DNA of 9,673 bases from Clostridia bacterium (GCA_900769375.1 CAAGGN010000098.1:1-9673), one strand, 5' to 3'; shown: positions 1 to 6,992, numbered from the stretch's first letter. The notes: generated by a model from the sequence alone, not told the origin. Numbers and translations: made by a program.

Positions 1-639
1 GGCGGTACCGGCTCCAGTAAAACCACGCTTGTTCAACTTATCCCTCGTCTTTACGATGCGACCGAGGGTAGTGTGAAAATCGGAGGAATCGACGTCAAAG
101 AATATGATATTGAAACCCTCAGAAATAATGTTGCAATGGTGCTTCAGAAAAACGAACTCTTTTCGGGCACAATTAAAGAAAATCTCCGTTGGGGCAACGC
201 TATCGCTACTGACGAAGAAATAATTGACGTATGCAAGCTTGCTCAAGCTCATAGTTTTATTGAGTCGTTCACTGACGGATACGATACCTATATTGAGCAG
301 GGTGGTACTAATGTTTCAGGCGGTCAAAAGCAGCGTCTTTGCATAGCCAGAGCTTTGCTAAAAAAACCGAAAATCCTTATTCTTGATGACTCTACAAGTG
401 CCGTTGATACCAAAACCGACGCGTTAATAAGAAAAGGTTTTAAGGAATATATTCCCGAGACTACAAAAATTATTATAGCCCAGCGTATTTCATCTATTGA
501 GGACGCGGATATGATAATCGTTATGGACAACGGTAAGATTTCGTCTATTGGAAATCACGAAGAATTACTTCAGAATAGCGAAATCTATTCTGAAGTATAT
601 GAACAACAAAAGATGGGGGGCGATTTCGATGAGCAGTAA
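1..639 (+). CDS. ABC exporter half-transporter, C-terminal part of the nucleotide-binding domain (degenerate-site partner); 5' end outside window
   Basis: The reading frame is open from base 1, so the start and the membrane domain lie upstream of the window. What remains is an ABC ATPase domain: Walker A GGTGSSKTT (1-27), Q-loop glutamine in MVLQKNELF (145-147), signature VSGGQKQR (from 313), Walker B ILILDD (373-390) and D-loop SAVD. Two catalytic positions are non-canonical: the residue after the Walker B aspartate is Asp instead of Glu (388-390), and the switch-loop His is Gln in IIAQRIS (481-483). In heterodimeric type IV exporters such as LmrCD, BmrCD and TM287/288 these changes mark the subunit that contributes the degenerate, non-hydrolysing ATP site. 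The next gene starts 11 bases before this one stops, so the two are very likely translated together and form one membrane exporter. The substrate cannot be read from the sequence; lipids, drugs or peptides are all possible. Confidence 0.93.
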   Translation, partial: GGTGSSKTTLVQLIPRLYDATEGSVKIGGIDVKEYDIETLRNNVAMVLQKNELFSGTIKENLRWGNAIATDEEIIDVCKLAQAHSFIESFTDGYDTYIEQGGTNVSGGQKQRLCIARALLKKPKILILDDSTSAVDTKTDALIRKGFKEYIPETTKIIIAQRISSIEDADMIIVMDNGKISSIGNHEELLQNSEIYSEVYEQQKMGGDFDEQ

Positions 640-2596
640 GCAAGGAACTATGCCCCAAGGCCCCGGCAGACGTGGCCCAGGCATGCAGGCCCCTCCCGGC
701 AAAAAGCTTAATGTCGGCGTGTTTAAGCGTGTTTTAAAGATGCTTTTCAGCGAATATCCTATTTTGATTCCTATTACAATGTTCTGTATTGTATTTTCTG
801 CAATTTGTTCCTCCGTTCAATCAATATTCTCTCAAAGAATTATTGCTATAATTGAAAGATTCTACCAAAGCAGAAATTGGGATGTTGCAAGCAAGGAAAT
901 TTTCAGTAATATTTTATTGCTTGTTGGGATTTACGTTCTTTCGCTCGCTTCATTCTTAATTCACACTCAATTAATGGCAACTATAACTCAAGGTTTTCTT
1001 GGAAAACTTCGTAAACGTTTGTTTAACAAGATGCAAAGTTTACCGATAAAATTCTTTGATACTCACCAGCACGGCGATATTATGAGCCATTATACCAACG
1101 ATATTGATACCTTAAGACAGCTTATATCTCAGTCCTTACCCGCACTATTGCAATCGGGAATTATCGTTATAACCGTGTTCTCAATAATGCTATGGTATAG
1201 CGTTTGGATGACTTTGGTTGTTTTAACCGGTGTAATATGCTTAATCACCGTATCGCGAAAAGTTGGTGGCGGCTCTGCTAAATTCTTTATCCGTCAGCAA
1301 AAAGCCGTTGCTAAGGCCGAAGGATACGTTCAGGAAATAATGAACGGTCAAAAAGTAGTTAAGGTTTTTTGCCACGAAGATAAATGTTCAAAAGAATTCA
1401 ATAAAATCAATGAAGAATTATTCGAATATAGCTCAAAAGCCCACTCTTACGCCAATTGCTTAGGCCCCATTAATATGAATATCGGTAACATACTTTACGT
1501 GCTTGTTGCCACTGCAGGCGGTCTGTTTTTAGTATTATCCCGCAATAATATTCTTGATAACGTTAGTATTTCAGGAATGGTATTTCAGATAAGTATCGTT
1601 ATTCCGTTTCTTAATATGACACGGCAATTTACTGCCCAGGCGAATCAAACAACGCAGCAATTAAATTCAATCATTATGGCTATGGCGGGCGCTGAAAGAA
1701 TCTTCACCCTTATGGATGAGGAGCCGGAGATTGACGATGGATACGTTACGTTAGTTAACGCAAAATACGATGAAAATGGCAATTTAACCGAAACCGAAAA
1801 TAAGACCGGTATCTGGGCTTGGAAACATCCTCATGGCGACGGAACAATAACTTATACAAAGGTTTGCGGTGACGTTCGCCTCAATGACGTTGATTTTGGT
1901 TATACGACTGATAAATTAGTGCTTCACAATATTGATATTTATGCCGAACCGGGCCAGAAAGTTGCATTTGTTGGTGCTACGGGTGCAGGTAAAACCACAA
2001 TAACCAATCTTATCAACAGATTTTACGATATCGCAGATGGTAAAATCCGCTATGATGGTATCAATATTAATAAAATCAAAAAGGGTGATTTAAGACGCTC
2101 TTTGGGCATTGTTTTGCAGGAAACCAATCTCTTTACCGGAACGGTTATGGATAACATCCGTTACGGACGTCTTGATGCCACCGATGAAGAATGTATTGAA
2201 GCTGCCAAGCTTTCGGGCGCTGATGATTTTATAACAAGATTACCCTTAGGTTATAACACAATGCTCGAAAACAACGGAGCAAATCTTTCGCAGGGGCAAA
2301 GGCAGTTGATCGCTATTTCCCGCGCTGCAGTTGCCGACCCACCTGTTATGATACTCGACGAGGCGACCTCAAGCATTGACACAAGGACCGAAATCATTGT
2401 CCAAAAGGGTATGGACCGTCTTATGAAGGGCCGAACAGTTTTTGTTATTGCACACCGACTTTCGACCGTTAAAAATTCCGACGTTATTATGGTTTTGGAA
2501 AATGGAAGAATTATAGAAAGAGGCAATCACGAGAAGCTAATTGCTGAAAAAGGAACCTATTATCAGTTATATACGGGTGCCTTTGAATTAGAATAA
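629..2596 (+). CDS. ABC exporter half-transporter, membrane domain fused to ATPase domain (catalytic partner)
   Basis: This 655-residue protein has the type IV exporter layout. A Pro/Gly-rich N-terminus (about residues 6-22) is followed by a six-helix transmembrane domain (about 40-370) and a C-terminal ATPase domain. The ATPase motifs are complete: Walker A GATGAGKTT (449-457), Q-loop Gln497, signature LSQGQ (553-557), Walker B VMILDE with catalytic Glu578, and switch His609 in VIAHRLST. An insert of about 50 residues rich in charged and aromatic residues (around WAWKHPH) links the membrane and ATPase domains. The signature is the variant LSQGQ instead of LSGGQ, as expected for the subunit that faces its partner's degenerate site. 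The ATG at 629 is chosen over an upstream in-frame TTG at 548 because a G-run SD (615-620) precedes it and it gives a short 11-base overlap with the preceding gene. It should pair with that gene's product in the inner membrane. Confidence 0.95.
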   Translation: MSSKQGTMPQGPGRRGPGMQAPPGKKLNVGVFKRVLKMLFSEYPILIPITMFCIVFSAICSSVQSIFSQRIIAIIERFYQSRNWDVASKEIFSNILLLVGIYVLSLASFLIHTQLMATITQGFLGKLRKRLFNKMQSLPIKFFDTHQHGDIMSHYTNDIDTLRQLISQSLPALLQSGIIVITVFSIMLWYSVWMTLVVLTGVICLITVSRKVGGGSAKFFIRQQKAVAKAEGYVQEIMNGQKVVKVFCHEDKCSKEFNKINEELFEYSSKAHSYANCLGPINMNIGNILYVLVATAGGLFLVLSRNNILDNVSISGMVFQISIVIPFLNMTRQFTAQANQTTQQLNSIIMAMAGAERIFTLMDEEPEIDDGYVTLVNAKYDENGNLTETENKTGIWAWKHPHGDGTITYTKVCGDVRLNDVDFGYTTDKLVLHNIDIYAEPGQKVAFVGATGAGKTTITNLINRFYDIADGKIRYDGININKIKKGDLRRSLGIVLQETNLFTGTVMDNIRYGRLDATDEECIEAAKLSGADDFITRLPLGYNTMLENNGANLSQGQRQLIAISRAAVADPPVMILDEATSSIDTRTEIIVQKGMDRLMKGRTVFVIAHRLSTVKNSDVIMVLENGRIIERGNHEKLIAEKGTYYQLYTGAFELE

Positions 2597-2598
2597 TT

Positions 2599-2635
2599 AA
2601 AAACCGCCGTAAATGCTGCTTTTACGGCGGTTTTT
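2599..2635 (+). terminator. Strong intrinsic terminator of the ABC exporter operon
   Basis: A perfect 15-bp inverted repeat (AAAAACCGCCGTAAA / TTTACGGCGGTTTTT) has a 7-base loop and a T-run at 2631-2635. It begins three bases after the exporter stop codon. The A-run at the 5' side could make it work in both directions. Confidence 0.93.
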
Positions 2636-2637
2636 CG

Positions 2638-2666
2638 TTGACTAATAGTATTTGCTGTGTTATCAT
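2638..2666 (+). promoter_or_regulatory. Sigma-A-type promoter for the phosphoesterase/hydrolase pair
   Basis: TTGACT (2638-2643) is separated by 17 bases from TATCAT (2661-2666), directly after the exporter terminator. Transcription would begin near 2673. The in-frame TTG at 2652 therefore lies inside the promoter and could not be the start codon on this transcript, which matters for the next gene. Confidence 0.65.
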
Positions 2667-2688
2667 ATAGATGCAATTTACGGGAAAC

Positions 2689-2702
2689 AGGGTGATATTA
2701 TC
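2689..2702 (+). promoter_or_regulatory. Ribosome binding site placed for a non-standard ATC start
   Basis: AGGGTGAT (2689-2696) contains GGTGAT, which matches the 3' end of 16S rRNA. Three bases after it comes ATC (2700-2702). The same arrangement (GGTGAT, three bases, start codon) is seen before the TTG start of the recombinase gene at 8837. No ATG, GTG or TTG in the right frame lies between the promoter and the first conserved residues. Confidence 0.55.
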
Positions 2703-3245
2703 AAACTTTTATTTGCTTCAGATATTCACGGTTCTGCATACTTTTGTCAAAAGCTTATTGAATCTATTTACATCGAAAATCCCGATAAAATCATTCTTCT
2801 TGGTGACATTCTATATCACGGTCCAAGAAACGATCTACCCAAAGATTACAATCCCAAAGAAGTTATTTCCATGCTGAATGATTTATCCAATAATATTATC
2901 TGTGTTAAAGGTAACTGCGATGCAGAGGTTGACCAAATGGTATTGGATTTTACTCTTAATGAGAATTATATTGTGCTGAGTGCAGATGAATTAAATCTTT
3001 TCATTACGCATGGCCATAAGTTTAATACAGAAAATCCGCCTCCAATGAATAAAAATGATATTTTAATTCACGGGCATACCCATATAAGCGTTTGCAAAGA
3101 GTTTGGTAACGGCAATTTATATCTGAATCCCGGTTCCGTTTCAATACCGAAGGAAGAAACAGAAAACGGATATTTAATTTATGAAAACTATAAATTTATT
3201 TGGAAAAATTTCAATAATCAGCTAATTAATATATTGGAAGTATAG
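2700..3245 (+). CDS. YfcE-family metallophosphoesterase (phosphodiesterase), apparent ATC start
   Basis: Counted from the ATC at 2700 the protein has 181 residues, close to the 184 of E. coli YfcE, and would begin (M)KLLFASDIHG, the usual family N-terminus. The dinuclear metal site is complete: Asp8 and His10 (SDIHG), Asp36 (LLGDIL), Asn72 (KGNCD), His104 (THGH), His126 and His128 (GHTH), followed by the typical NPGSVSIPK. Such enzymes hydrolyse phosphodiesters in vitro with Mn; their cellular substrate is generally unknown. The only standard start in frame is a TTG at 2652, which has no SD and sits inside the promoter spacer. ATC (or ATT at 2697) behind a good SD is therefore the best candidate, or the start codon has been damaged by a point mutation. 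The hydrolase gene follows after 8 bases and its SD overlaps this stop codon. Confidence 0.85.
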   Translation: MKLLFASDIHGSAYFCQKLIESIYIENPDKIILLGDILYHGPRNDLPKDYNPKEVISMLNDLSNNIICVKGNCDAEVDQMVLDFTLNENYIVLSADELNLFITHGHKFNTENPPPMNKNDILIHGHTHISVCKEFGNGNLYLNPGSVSIPKEETENGYLIYENYKFIWKNFNNQLINILEV

Positions 3246-3253
3246 GTGACCTT

Positions 3254-3931
3254 ATGAAAAAAACAATTTATTATTCAAATGATAATAACAAAATGAACTA
3301 CGTTGTTTACACAAAAGAAAATGCCGATTTGTCAGAAATGCCCTTAATTATTTATTTGCACGGAGCAGGAGAGAGGGGACTTAAAGTTGACCATCTTTCC
3401 CGTCACGGAATTCCTAAATTTTTGGATGCCGGTAGGGAATATGACGCTGTTTTTCTTTGCCCACAATGTCCGTGTGACAGGGTTTGGGATAACGTTGTTA
3501 ATGACGTCAAAGAAATAATCGATAAAGTTGTTCGTGAACTTAATATTAAGAAGGACCGAATATGCATCACCGGCTCAAGCATGGGCGGCTTCGGCACCTG
3601 GATGATGGGACTTACCTTTACCAATTTCTTTGCCGGAATAGCACCGGTTGCGGGCGGCGGTATGTCTTGGCGTTGCGGCAATTTGAGAAGCACGCCGGTT
3701 TTGGCGTATCACGGTGACAAAGACAGCGTAGTACCTCCGATTTATTCCGAGTTAATGGTAAATCGTATTAAGAGCTTTGGAGGAAACGCAGAGCTTATAG
3801 TCCTCGAGGGATATGAACATAACGACGGCATTAACAAGGCCTATGAGGATGAAGAATTAATTTTCTGGTTAATGAAGCAAAGAAGAACCGATTATTCAGA
3901 GGTTCCCGAAGCTGTTAGCGATTGTTTTTAA
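3254..3931 (+). CDS. Alpha/beta-hydrolase, esterase / prolyl-oligopeptidase-like
   Basis: This is a 225-residue cytoplasmic protein with no signal peptide or membrane segment. The alpha/beta-hydrolase landmarks are in order: an oxyanion-hole motif YLHGAGERG (around residues 35-43), the nucleophile elbow G-S-S-M-G with Ser109, the acid Asp157 in HGDKDSVVP, and His189 in GYEHND. Related proteins are annotated variously as phospholipase/carboxylesterase, dienelactone hydrolase-like or prolyl oligopeptidase family; the substrate cannot be chosen from sequence. The SD GGTGA (3245-3249) overlaps the stop of the phosphoesterase gene, so the two form an operon, and a terminator follows directly. No second domain is seen. 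Confidence 0.88.
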   Translation: MKKTIYYSNDNNKMNYVVYTKENADLSEMPLIIYLHGAGERGLKVDHLSRHGIPKFLDAGREYDAVFLCPQCPCDRVWDNVVNDVKEIIDKVVRELNIKKDRICITGSSMGGFGTWMMGLTFTNFFAGIAPVAGGGMSWRCGNLRSTPVLAYHGDKDSVVPPIYSELMVNRIKSFGGNAELIVLEGYEHNDGINKAYEDEELIFWLMKQRRTDYSEVPEAVSDCF

Positions 3932-3936
3932 AAATG

Positions 3937-3966
3937 AAACCCGATGCAAATTAATGCATCGGGTTT
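3937..3966 (+). terminator. Intrinsic terminator between convergent genes
   Basis: A 12-bp perfect stem (AAACCCGATGCA / TGCATCGGGTTT) has a 6-base loop and T-run at 3964-3969. On the minus strand the stem is also followed by a T-rich stretch, so it probably also stops transcription of the fabG-type gene coming from the right. Confidence 0.88.
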
Positions 3967-3970
3967 TTTG

Positions 3971-4705
3971 CTACACAACAAGTCCGCCATTGATACCAAG
4001 AACTTGACCTGTAATATAATCAGCTTCGTTTGAAGCTAAGAAATAAACAGCTGCCGCTATTTCGTTGGGATTTCCCATTCTTGCAAGAGGAATTTCGGTA
4101 ACAAATGCGCTTAAATCTTCTGCGGAAATATCGTTATTCATAGCGGTTTCAATAAGTCCGGGGGCTATGGCATTTACGGTTATGCCACTGGGCGCAAGCT
4201 CCTTTGCAAGCGCTTTCGTAAGACCAATCACACCAGCTTTTGCGGCAGAATATGCAACCTCACAGGAAGCACCAACTTGACCCCACATAGAAGATATATT
4301 GATTATTTTACCACTCTTTTGACTTACCATAGCTGGCGTAACCGCTTTGCAGCAATTATAGACACCTTTTAAATTAATATCAAAAATTCTATCAGAATCG
4401 TATTCGTCAGTCTCAGTAATGGTGCCAATAAATGAAACTCCGGCGTTATTTACCAAAACGTCAACACTGCCAAAACGGTCAATCGTTTCACTAATTAATC
4501 TTTGCGCATCCAACTTATTGGCCACATTGGCCTTAACGGTAATAGTTTTACAACCTTGCTCATTTAAAGAACGAGAGAGCAGGGAAGCGGATTGATATGA
4601 TTCGTTATAATTTATTACAACGTTATATCCTTTGGTAGCGAAAAAAATCGCAGTAGCGGCGCCTATTCCTTTTGATGCGCCGGTGACGATAACTGTTTTA
4701 CTCAT
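3971..4705 (-). CDS. fabG: SDR-family oxidoreductase, probable 3-oxoacyl-ACP reductase
   Basis: This 244-residue protein is a classical short-chain dehydrogenase/reductase of FabG length and pattern. The cofactor loop is TGASKGIG (8-15), NNAG is at 86-89, and the catalytic set is Asn111, Ser139, Tyr152 and Lys156 in Y-S-A-A-K. NAIAPG (178-183) and the C-terminal GQVLGINGG are typical of FabG. FabG reduces 3-oxoacyl-ACP with NADPH in the cytoplasmic fatty-acid cycle. Here the gene stands alone with its own promoter, outside any fab cluster. It could therefore be a secondary FabG paralogue or another NAD(P)-dependent reductase acting on sugar or hydroxy-acid substrates. The ATG at 4705 is preceded on the minus strand by GGGAGA (4716-4711) five bases upstream. 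Confidence 0.9.
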   Translation of the reverse strand: MSKTVIVTGASKGIGAATAIFFATKGYNVVINYNESYQSASLLSRSLNEQGCKTITVKANVANKLDAQRLISETIDRFGSVDVLVNNAGVSFIGTITETDEYDSDRIFDINLKGVYNCCKAVTPAMVSQKSGKIINISSMWGQVGASCEVAYSAAKAGVIGLTKALAKELAPSGITVNAIAPGLIETAMNNDISAEDLSAFVTEIPLARMGNPNEIAAAVYFLASNEADYITGQVLGINGGLVV

Positions 4706-4732
4706 ATTATTCTCCCAAAAATTATTTTTAAT

Positions 4733-4761
4733 ATTATAACATATTTTTTTAAAAAAACCAA
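4733..4761 (-). promoter_or_regulatory. fabG: Sigma-A-type promoter of the fabG-type gene
   Basis: On the minus strand, TTGGTT (4761-4756) is followed after 17 bases by a perfect TATAAT (4738-4733), with a TG one base upstream of the -10 (extended -10). The expected start near 4726 leaves a short leader of about 20 bases with the SD. Confidence 0.75.
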
Positions 4762-4865
4762 GAGGAATATTAACTACAAATTGGGATGTATATTACACTC
4801 ATACCCACATATTGTGTGGTTTACATAAATCGTTTACATAATATTTATATTAGAGAAAATTTATG

Positions 4866-4894
4866 TTGACATAAAACTTTTTTTGTAGTATAAA
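4866..4894 (+). promoter_or_regulatory. Consensus sigma-A-type promoter facing the spoIIM/xerD pair
   Basis: TTGACA (4866-4871), a 17-base spacer and TATAAA (4889-4894). The next coding start to the right is at 5126, so the transcript would have a leader of more than 200 bases. A clear sigma-E promoter, as known for B. subtilis spoIIM, is not visible. Confidence 0.7.
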
Positions 4895-5125
4895 TATTAT
4901 ACGATGCTTAGCAAATGCGAATTTCATACTGTTTTTTTATATAAAAGCAACGCTATATTTTCTTTGCTTAAGAAATAGGTGGTTGTTTTTTTAGCGCCAT
5001 ATAGTTAACATAAATGTGTTATCAATCTACATATTGTGGCTTTTAAAAAATATAAACTAAATATTGCCCTTTCTCATATCTTGTCCTTTCTGCGCATATA
5101 TTTTAAGCAGTAAGGAGTGTTGGAT
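4895..5125 (+). other. Long AT-rich leader upstream of the SpoIIM-like gene
   Basis: No ORF of note and no recognised riboswitch. The wider divergent region holds two copies of the 10-mer ACATATTGTG (4807-4816 and 5029-5038), one on each side of the promoter. The left copy sits in a short inverted repeat (CCACA...TGTGG), and an inverted AACAT/GTGTT lies near 5006-5020. These may be regulator sites, but the high AT content makes chance a serious alternative. Confidence 0.35.
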
Positions 5126-5758
5126 ATGAATAAAGGAACAATAATAAATCTGAATAAAAATGATTTCTTCGGCTTTTTTAGGCAAAATAGAATCGTTTTT
5201 ATGTTAACTATCACAGTTTTTTTAGGAATTCTCATTAGTTGCCTAACGTTTAGTAAAAGCAGTGTACTAAACGGTTTGGGTGAAAAATGTTTTTCTTATA
5301 TTACCGAGGGGCGACAAGGTGAAAGCTTTTTAAATATTTTTACGCACTCGTTAATTTTTAATTTCTTATTATTGCTCGTATATTTTTTATGTGGAACCTC
5401 GCTTATGGGCATTGTTATGATACCCATGCTAACTTTTTCATACGGTTTTATTTACGGAGTAATTTCATCATACTTGTGTGAAACATATCTTTTAAAGGGT
5501 ATTGTTTTTAATGCTCTGATTTTGCTGCCACCCGCGGCAATTTTAGTTATAGTAATATTGATAGCAGGAAAGAAATCAATTAGTTTTTCGTTTGAATTTA
5601 TAAAGCTTACTATGCCTAACAACAGGCCTTTAAACTTGTTTTTGCAATTCAAAGAATTCTGCACGAATTATTTAATTTATTTTTCGTTGTGCCTGGTTTC
5701 CGCTTTAATTGATGGTTTGCTATCCAAGGCGTTGATTTCTTACTTTGATTTAATATAA
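5126..5758 (+). CDS. spoIIM: SpoIIM-like membrane protein (stage II sporulation protein M family)
   Basis: This 210-residue integral membrane protein has about five hydrophobic segments (roughly 22-42, 75-98, 100-118, 124-148 and 183-205), matching the size and topology of B. subtilis SpoIIM (about 214 residues). The stretch with CGTSLMGIVMIP followed by an aromatic/Gly-rich YGFIYG resembles the family core. SpoIIM is part of the DMP complex that drives peptidoglycan remodelling during engulfment of the forespore. The ATG at 5126 is chosen over GTG 5117 and TTG 5120, because the SD AAGGAG (5112-5117) overlaps or abuts those codons and is 8 bases from this ATG. The xerD-like gene follows after 16 bases, an order known from sporulating Firmicutes, which supports the call. 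Sequence similarity is weak by eye, so a generic membrane protein remains possible. Confidence 0.62.
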   Translation: MNKGTIINLNKNDFFGFFRQNRIVFMLTITVFLGILISCLTFSKSSVLNGLGEKCFSYITEGRQGESFLNIFTHSLIFNFLLLLVYFLCGTSLMGIVMIPMLTFSYGFIYGVISSYLCETYLLKGIVFNALILLPPAAILVIVILIAGKKSISFSFEFIKLTMPNNRPLNLFLQFKEFCTNYLIYFSLCLVSALIDGLLSKALISYFDLI

Positions 5759-5774
5759 TAAAAGGAGGTGTAGT

Positions 5775-6662
5775 ATGAAAGATTTTATTGATGGCTATAA
5801 AGTGTACTTAAGTGAAGTTAAAAGAACTTCTGCCAATACCATTGAAGCGTATGTACGCGATGTTAATCAATTTATTTCGTATTGCACCGAAAATGGTATT
5901 CAAAGTATTGCTAAAGTAAATGAAACCACCATTAAGAAATACATAGAATATTTAGATTTTCTTGGCAAATCAGAGGCAACCAAAACCAGAATTATTGCTT
6001 CTATCAGATGCTATTTTAAATACTTGATTGGTTCAGAATTAGTTAAATCCAACCCAACTAGCGCGATTAAATTCAAAAAATCCGAGAAAAAACTTCCCGG
6101 CGTTCTTGAGGCAGGGGAGATCTTGCAACTATTATCTCAACCCGACATCACAGAATATAAGGGTATTAGAGATAAAGCGATGCTTGAATTGCTTTACGCT
6201 ACGGGAATCAAGGTTTCTGAGCTTATCGAACTAAATATTACTGATATTAATACTCAAGTAGGAATCCTTCATACTCGTAATTCTAAAAATGAACGAATTA
6301 TTCCTATATATCCAACCGCAGTAAAGCATATAAACGATTATATTACGATGGTACGTTCCGTCATAGTTCAAGATGATACGGACGTTTTATTTACTAATAT
6401 GAATGGACAACCAATGTCCCGACAAGGATTTTGGAAGATCATTAAATATTACGCTGATAAAGCGGGGATTGATAAGGACATAACGCCGCACACCTTAAGA
6501 CATTCATTTGCAGCCCATTTGTTAGAGAACGGCGCCCAATTGAAGGATATAAAGGAATTGCTTGGACACTCTGATATTTCTTCAACACAAATTTATGCAA
6601 ACCTATTAAAGAGTAAATACATAAGCTCATACGCCAAATTCCATCCGTTAGCTAAGAAATAA
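5775..6662 (+). CDS. xerD: XerD-like tyrosine recombinase with altered catalytic residues
   Basis: The 295-residue length and two-domain layout are those of XerC/XerD: an N-terminal core-binding (SAM-like) domain (about 1-85) and a catalytic domain (about 110-290). Xer proteins resolve chromosome dimers at dif. The C-terminal half of the active site is intact: His239 and Arg242 in TPHTLRH, His265 in LLGHSD, nucleophile Tyr274 in TQIYANL, and the usual closing FHPLA. However, the first arginine (in the family ATGLRVSEL) is Lys146 in ATGIKVSEL (codon AAG, 6210-6212). The beta-hairpin lysine motif GKGNKER is replaced by RNSKNER (168-174), with Asn where the catalytic Lys aligns. This suggests reduced or lost strand-cleavage activity, or a divergent Xer. 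SD AAAGGAGGTG precedes the ATG; the gene is cotranscribed with spoIIM. Confidence 0.85.
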   Translation: MKDFIDGYKVYLSEVKRTSANTIEAYVRDVNQFISYCTENGIQSIAKVNETTIKKYIEYLDFLGKSEATKTRIIASIRCYFKYLIGSELVKSNPTSAIKFKKSEKKLPGVLEAGEILQLLSQPDITEYKGIRDKAMLELLYATGIKVSELIELNITDINTQVGILHTRNSKNERIIPIYPTAVKHINDYITMVRSVIVQDDTDVLFTNMNGQPMSRQGFWKIIKYYADKAGIDKDITPHTLRHSFAAHLLENGAQLKDIKELLGHSDISSTQIYANLLKSKYISSYAKFHPLAKK

Positions 6663-6688
6663 CCGTTATACAAAAGTTGTATGCGGTT
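6661..6688 (+). terminator. Hairpin at the end of the xerD-like gene
   Basis: AACCG-tt-ATACAA pairs with TTGTAT-gc-GGTT (6677-6688) around a 3-base loop, with a small internal mismatch, followed by a weak T-rich tract (ATTTCTATTTAT). It overlaps the stop codon. Termination here is probably partial; a much stronger hairpin lies at 6806-6841. Confidence 0.5.
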
Positions 6689-6756
6689 ATTTCTATTTAT
6701 TAATATTAAATTCAATAGAGGGAAGTCCATATTTTTAACGCTTGAAAAAATACATC

Positions 6757-6775
6757 CAATTATACAAAATGAATA
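6757..6775. repeat. Left 19-bp direct repeat, candidate attachment site of the element
   Basis: CAATTATACAAAATGAATA occurs here and again, identical, at 9556-9574. Both copies lie in quasi-palindromes whose other arm reads TTTTGT(T/A)TAAT; the centre here is three bases longer than on the right. It marks the change from ordinary chromosomal genes to accessory DNA. Confidence 0.55.
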
Positions 6776-6805
6776 ACGTTTTGTTTAATTCAATTATGTG
6801 AATAG

Positions 6806-6841
6806 AAAAAGCCCACCTCAACAAAAGAGGTGGGCTTTTTT
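6806..6841 (-). terminator. Bidirectional intrinsic terminator (3' end of the minus-strand small RNA)
   Basis: A perfect 14-bp stem (AAAAAGCCCACCTC / GAGGTGGGCTTTTT) with a 7-base loop is flanked by an A-run on one side and a T-run on the other, so it can stop transcription from both directions. On the minus strand it ends the small RNA; on the plus strand it would stop any readthrough from xerD. Confidence 0.92.
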
Positions 6842-6925
6842 GTCTGTTATCAGGGGGTCACCGCCTCGACCTTGGAGGGACCCATGGGCTCTGCCTGATA
6901 AGTGATATGCATCGCACATCGCAGC
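6806..6925 (-). ncRNA. Candidate small structured RNA, about 120 nt, unknown family
   Basis: A perfect promoter and a perfect terminator on the minus strand define a transcript of about 120 nt with no credible ORF. Its body folds into one long hairpin. CCTGATAA (6894-6901) pairs with TTATCAGG (6847-6854). GACCC (6879-6883) pairs with GGGTC (6855-6859). GAGG (6875-6878) pairs with CCTC (6864-6867). This gives 17 pairs in a row broken only by bulges. The 5' end carries a tandem TGCGATG. I do not recognise it as SRP RNA, 6S RNA, tmRNA or RNase P RNA: none of their hallmarks is visible. It could be a regulatory sRNA or the antisense/copy-control RNA of the adjacent element. It lies 30 bases inside the left 19-bp repeat. 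Confidence 0.72.
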
Positions 6926-6931
6926 ATTATT

Positions 6932-6960
6932 ATTATATCAAAAGCGATGGGCTATGTCAA
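6932..6960 (-). promoter_or_regulatory. Perfect-consensus promoter of the small RNA
   Basis: On the minus strand TTGACA (6960-6955), a 17-base spacer, and TATAAT (6937-6932). Both hexamers match the sigma-A consensus exactly with ideal spacing. The start is expected near 6925. Confidence 0.9.
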
Positions 6961-6992
6961 GAAAATAAAACTAATGTTCTCTTACTAACGGT

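Noticed and set aside
2671..2877. 68-codon ORF starting with ATG 2671 just after a promoter
   Set aside because: It lies in another frame over the metallophosphoesterase, whose metal-binding residues prove the true frame; no SD before it.
3403..3693. Minus-strand 96-codon ORF in the hydrolase gene
   Set aside because: Antisense shadow of a clearly conserved gene, without SD.
4926..4933. CATACTGT as a sigma-E -10 box for spoIIM
   Set aside because: No matching sigma-E -35 at the right distance.
5117..5125. GTG 5117 or TTG 5120 as start of the SpoIIM-like gene
   Set aside because: The SD AAGGAG overlaps or touches these codons; ATG 5126 has correct spacing.
6661..6760. tRNA gene as integration target of the element
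   Set aside because: No cloverleaf, T-loop or CCA-type end found near the left repeat.
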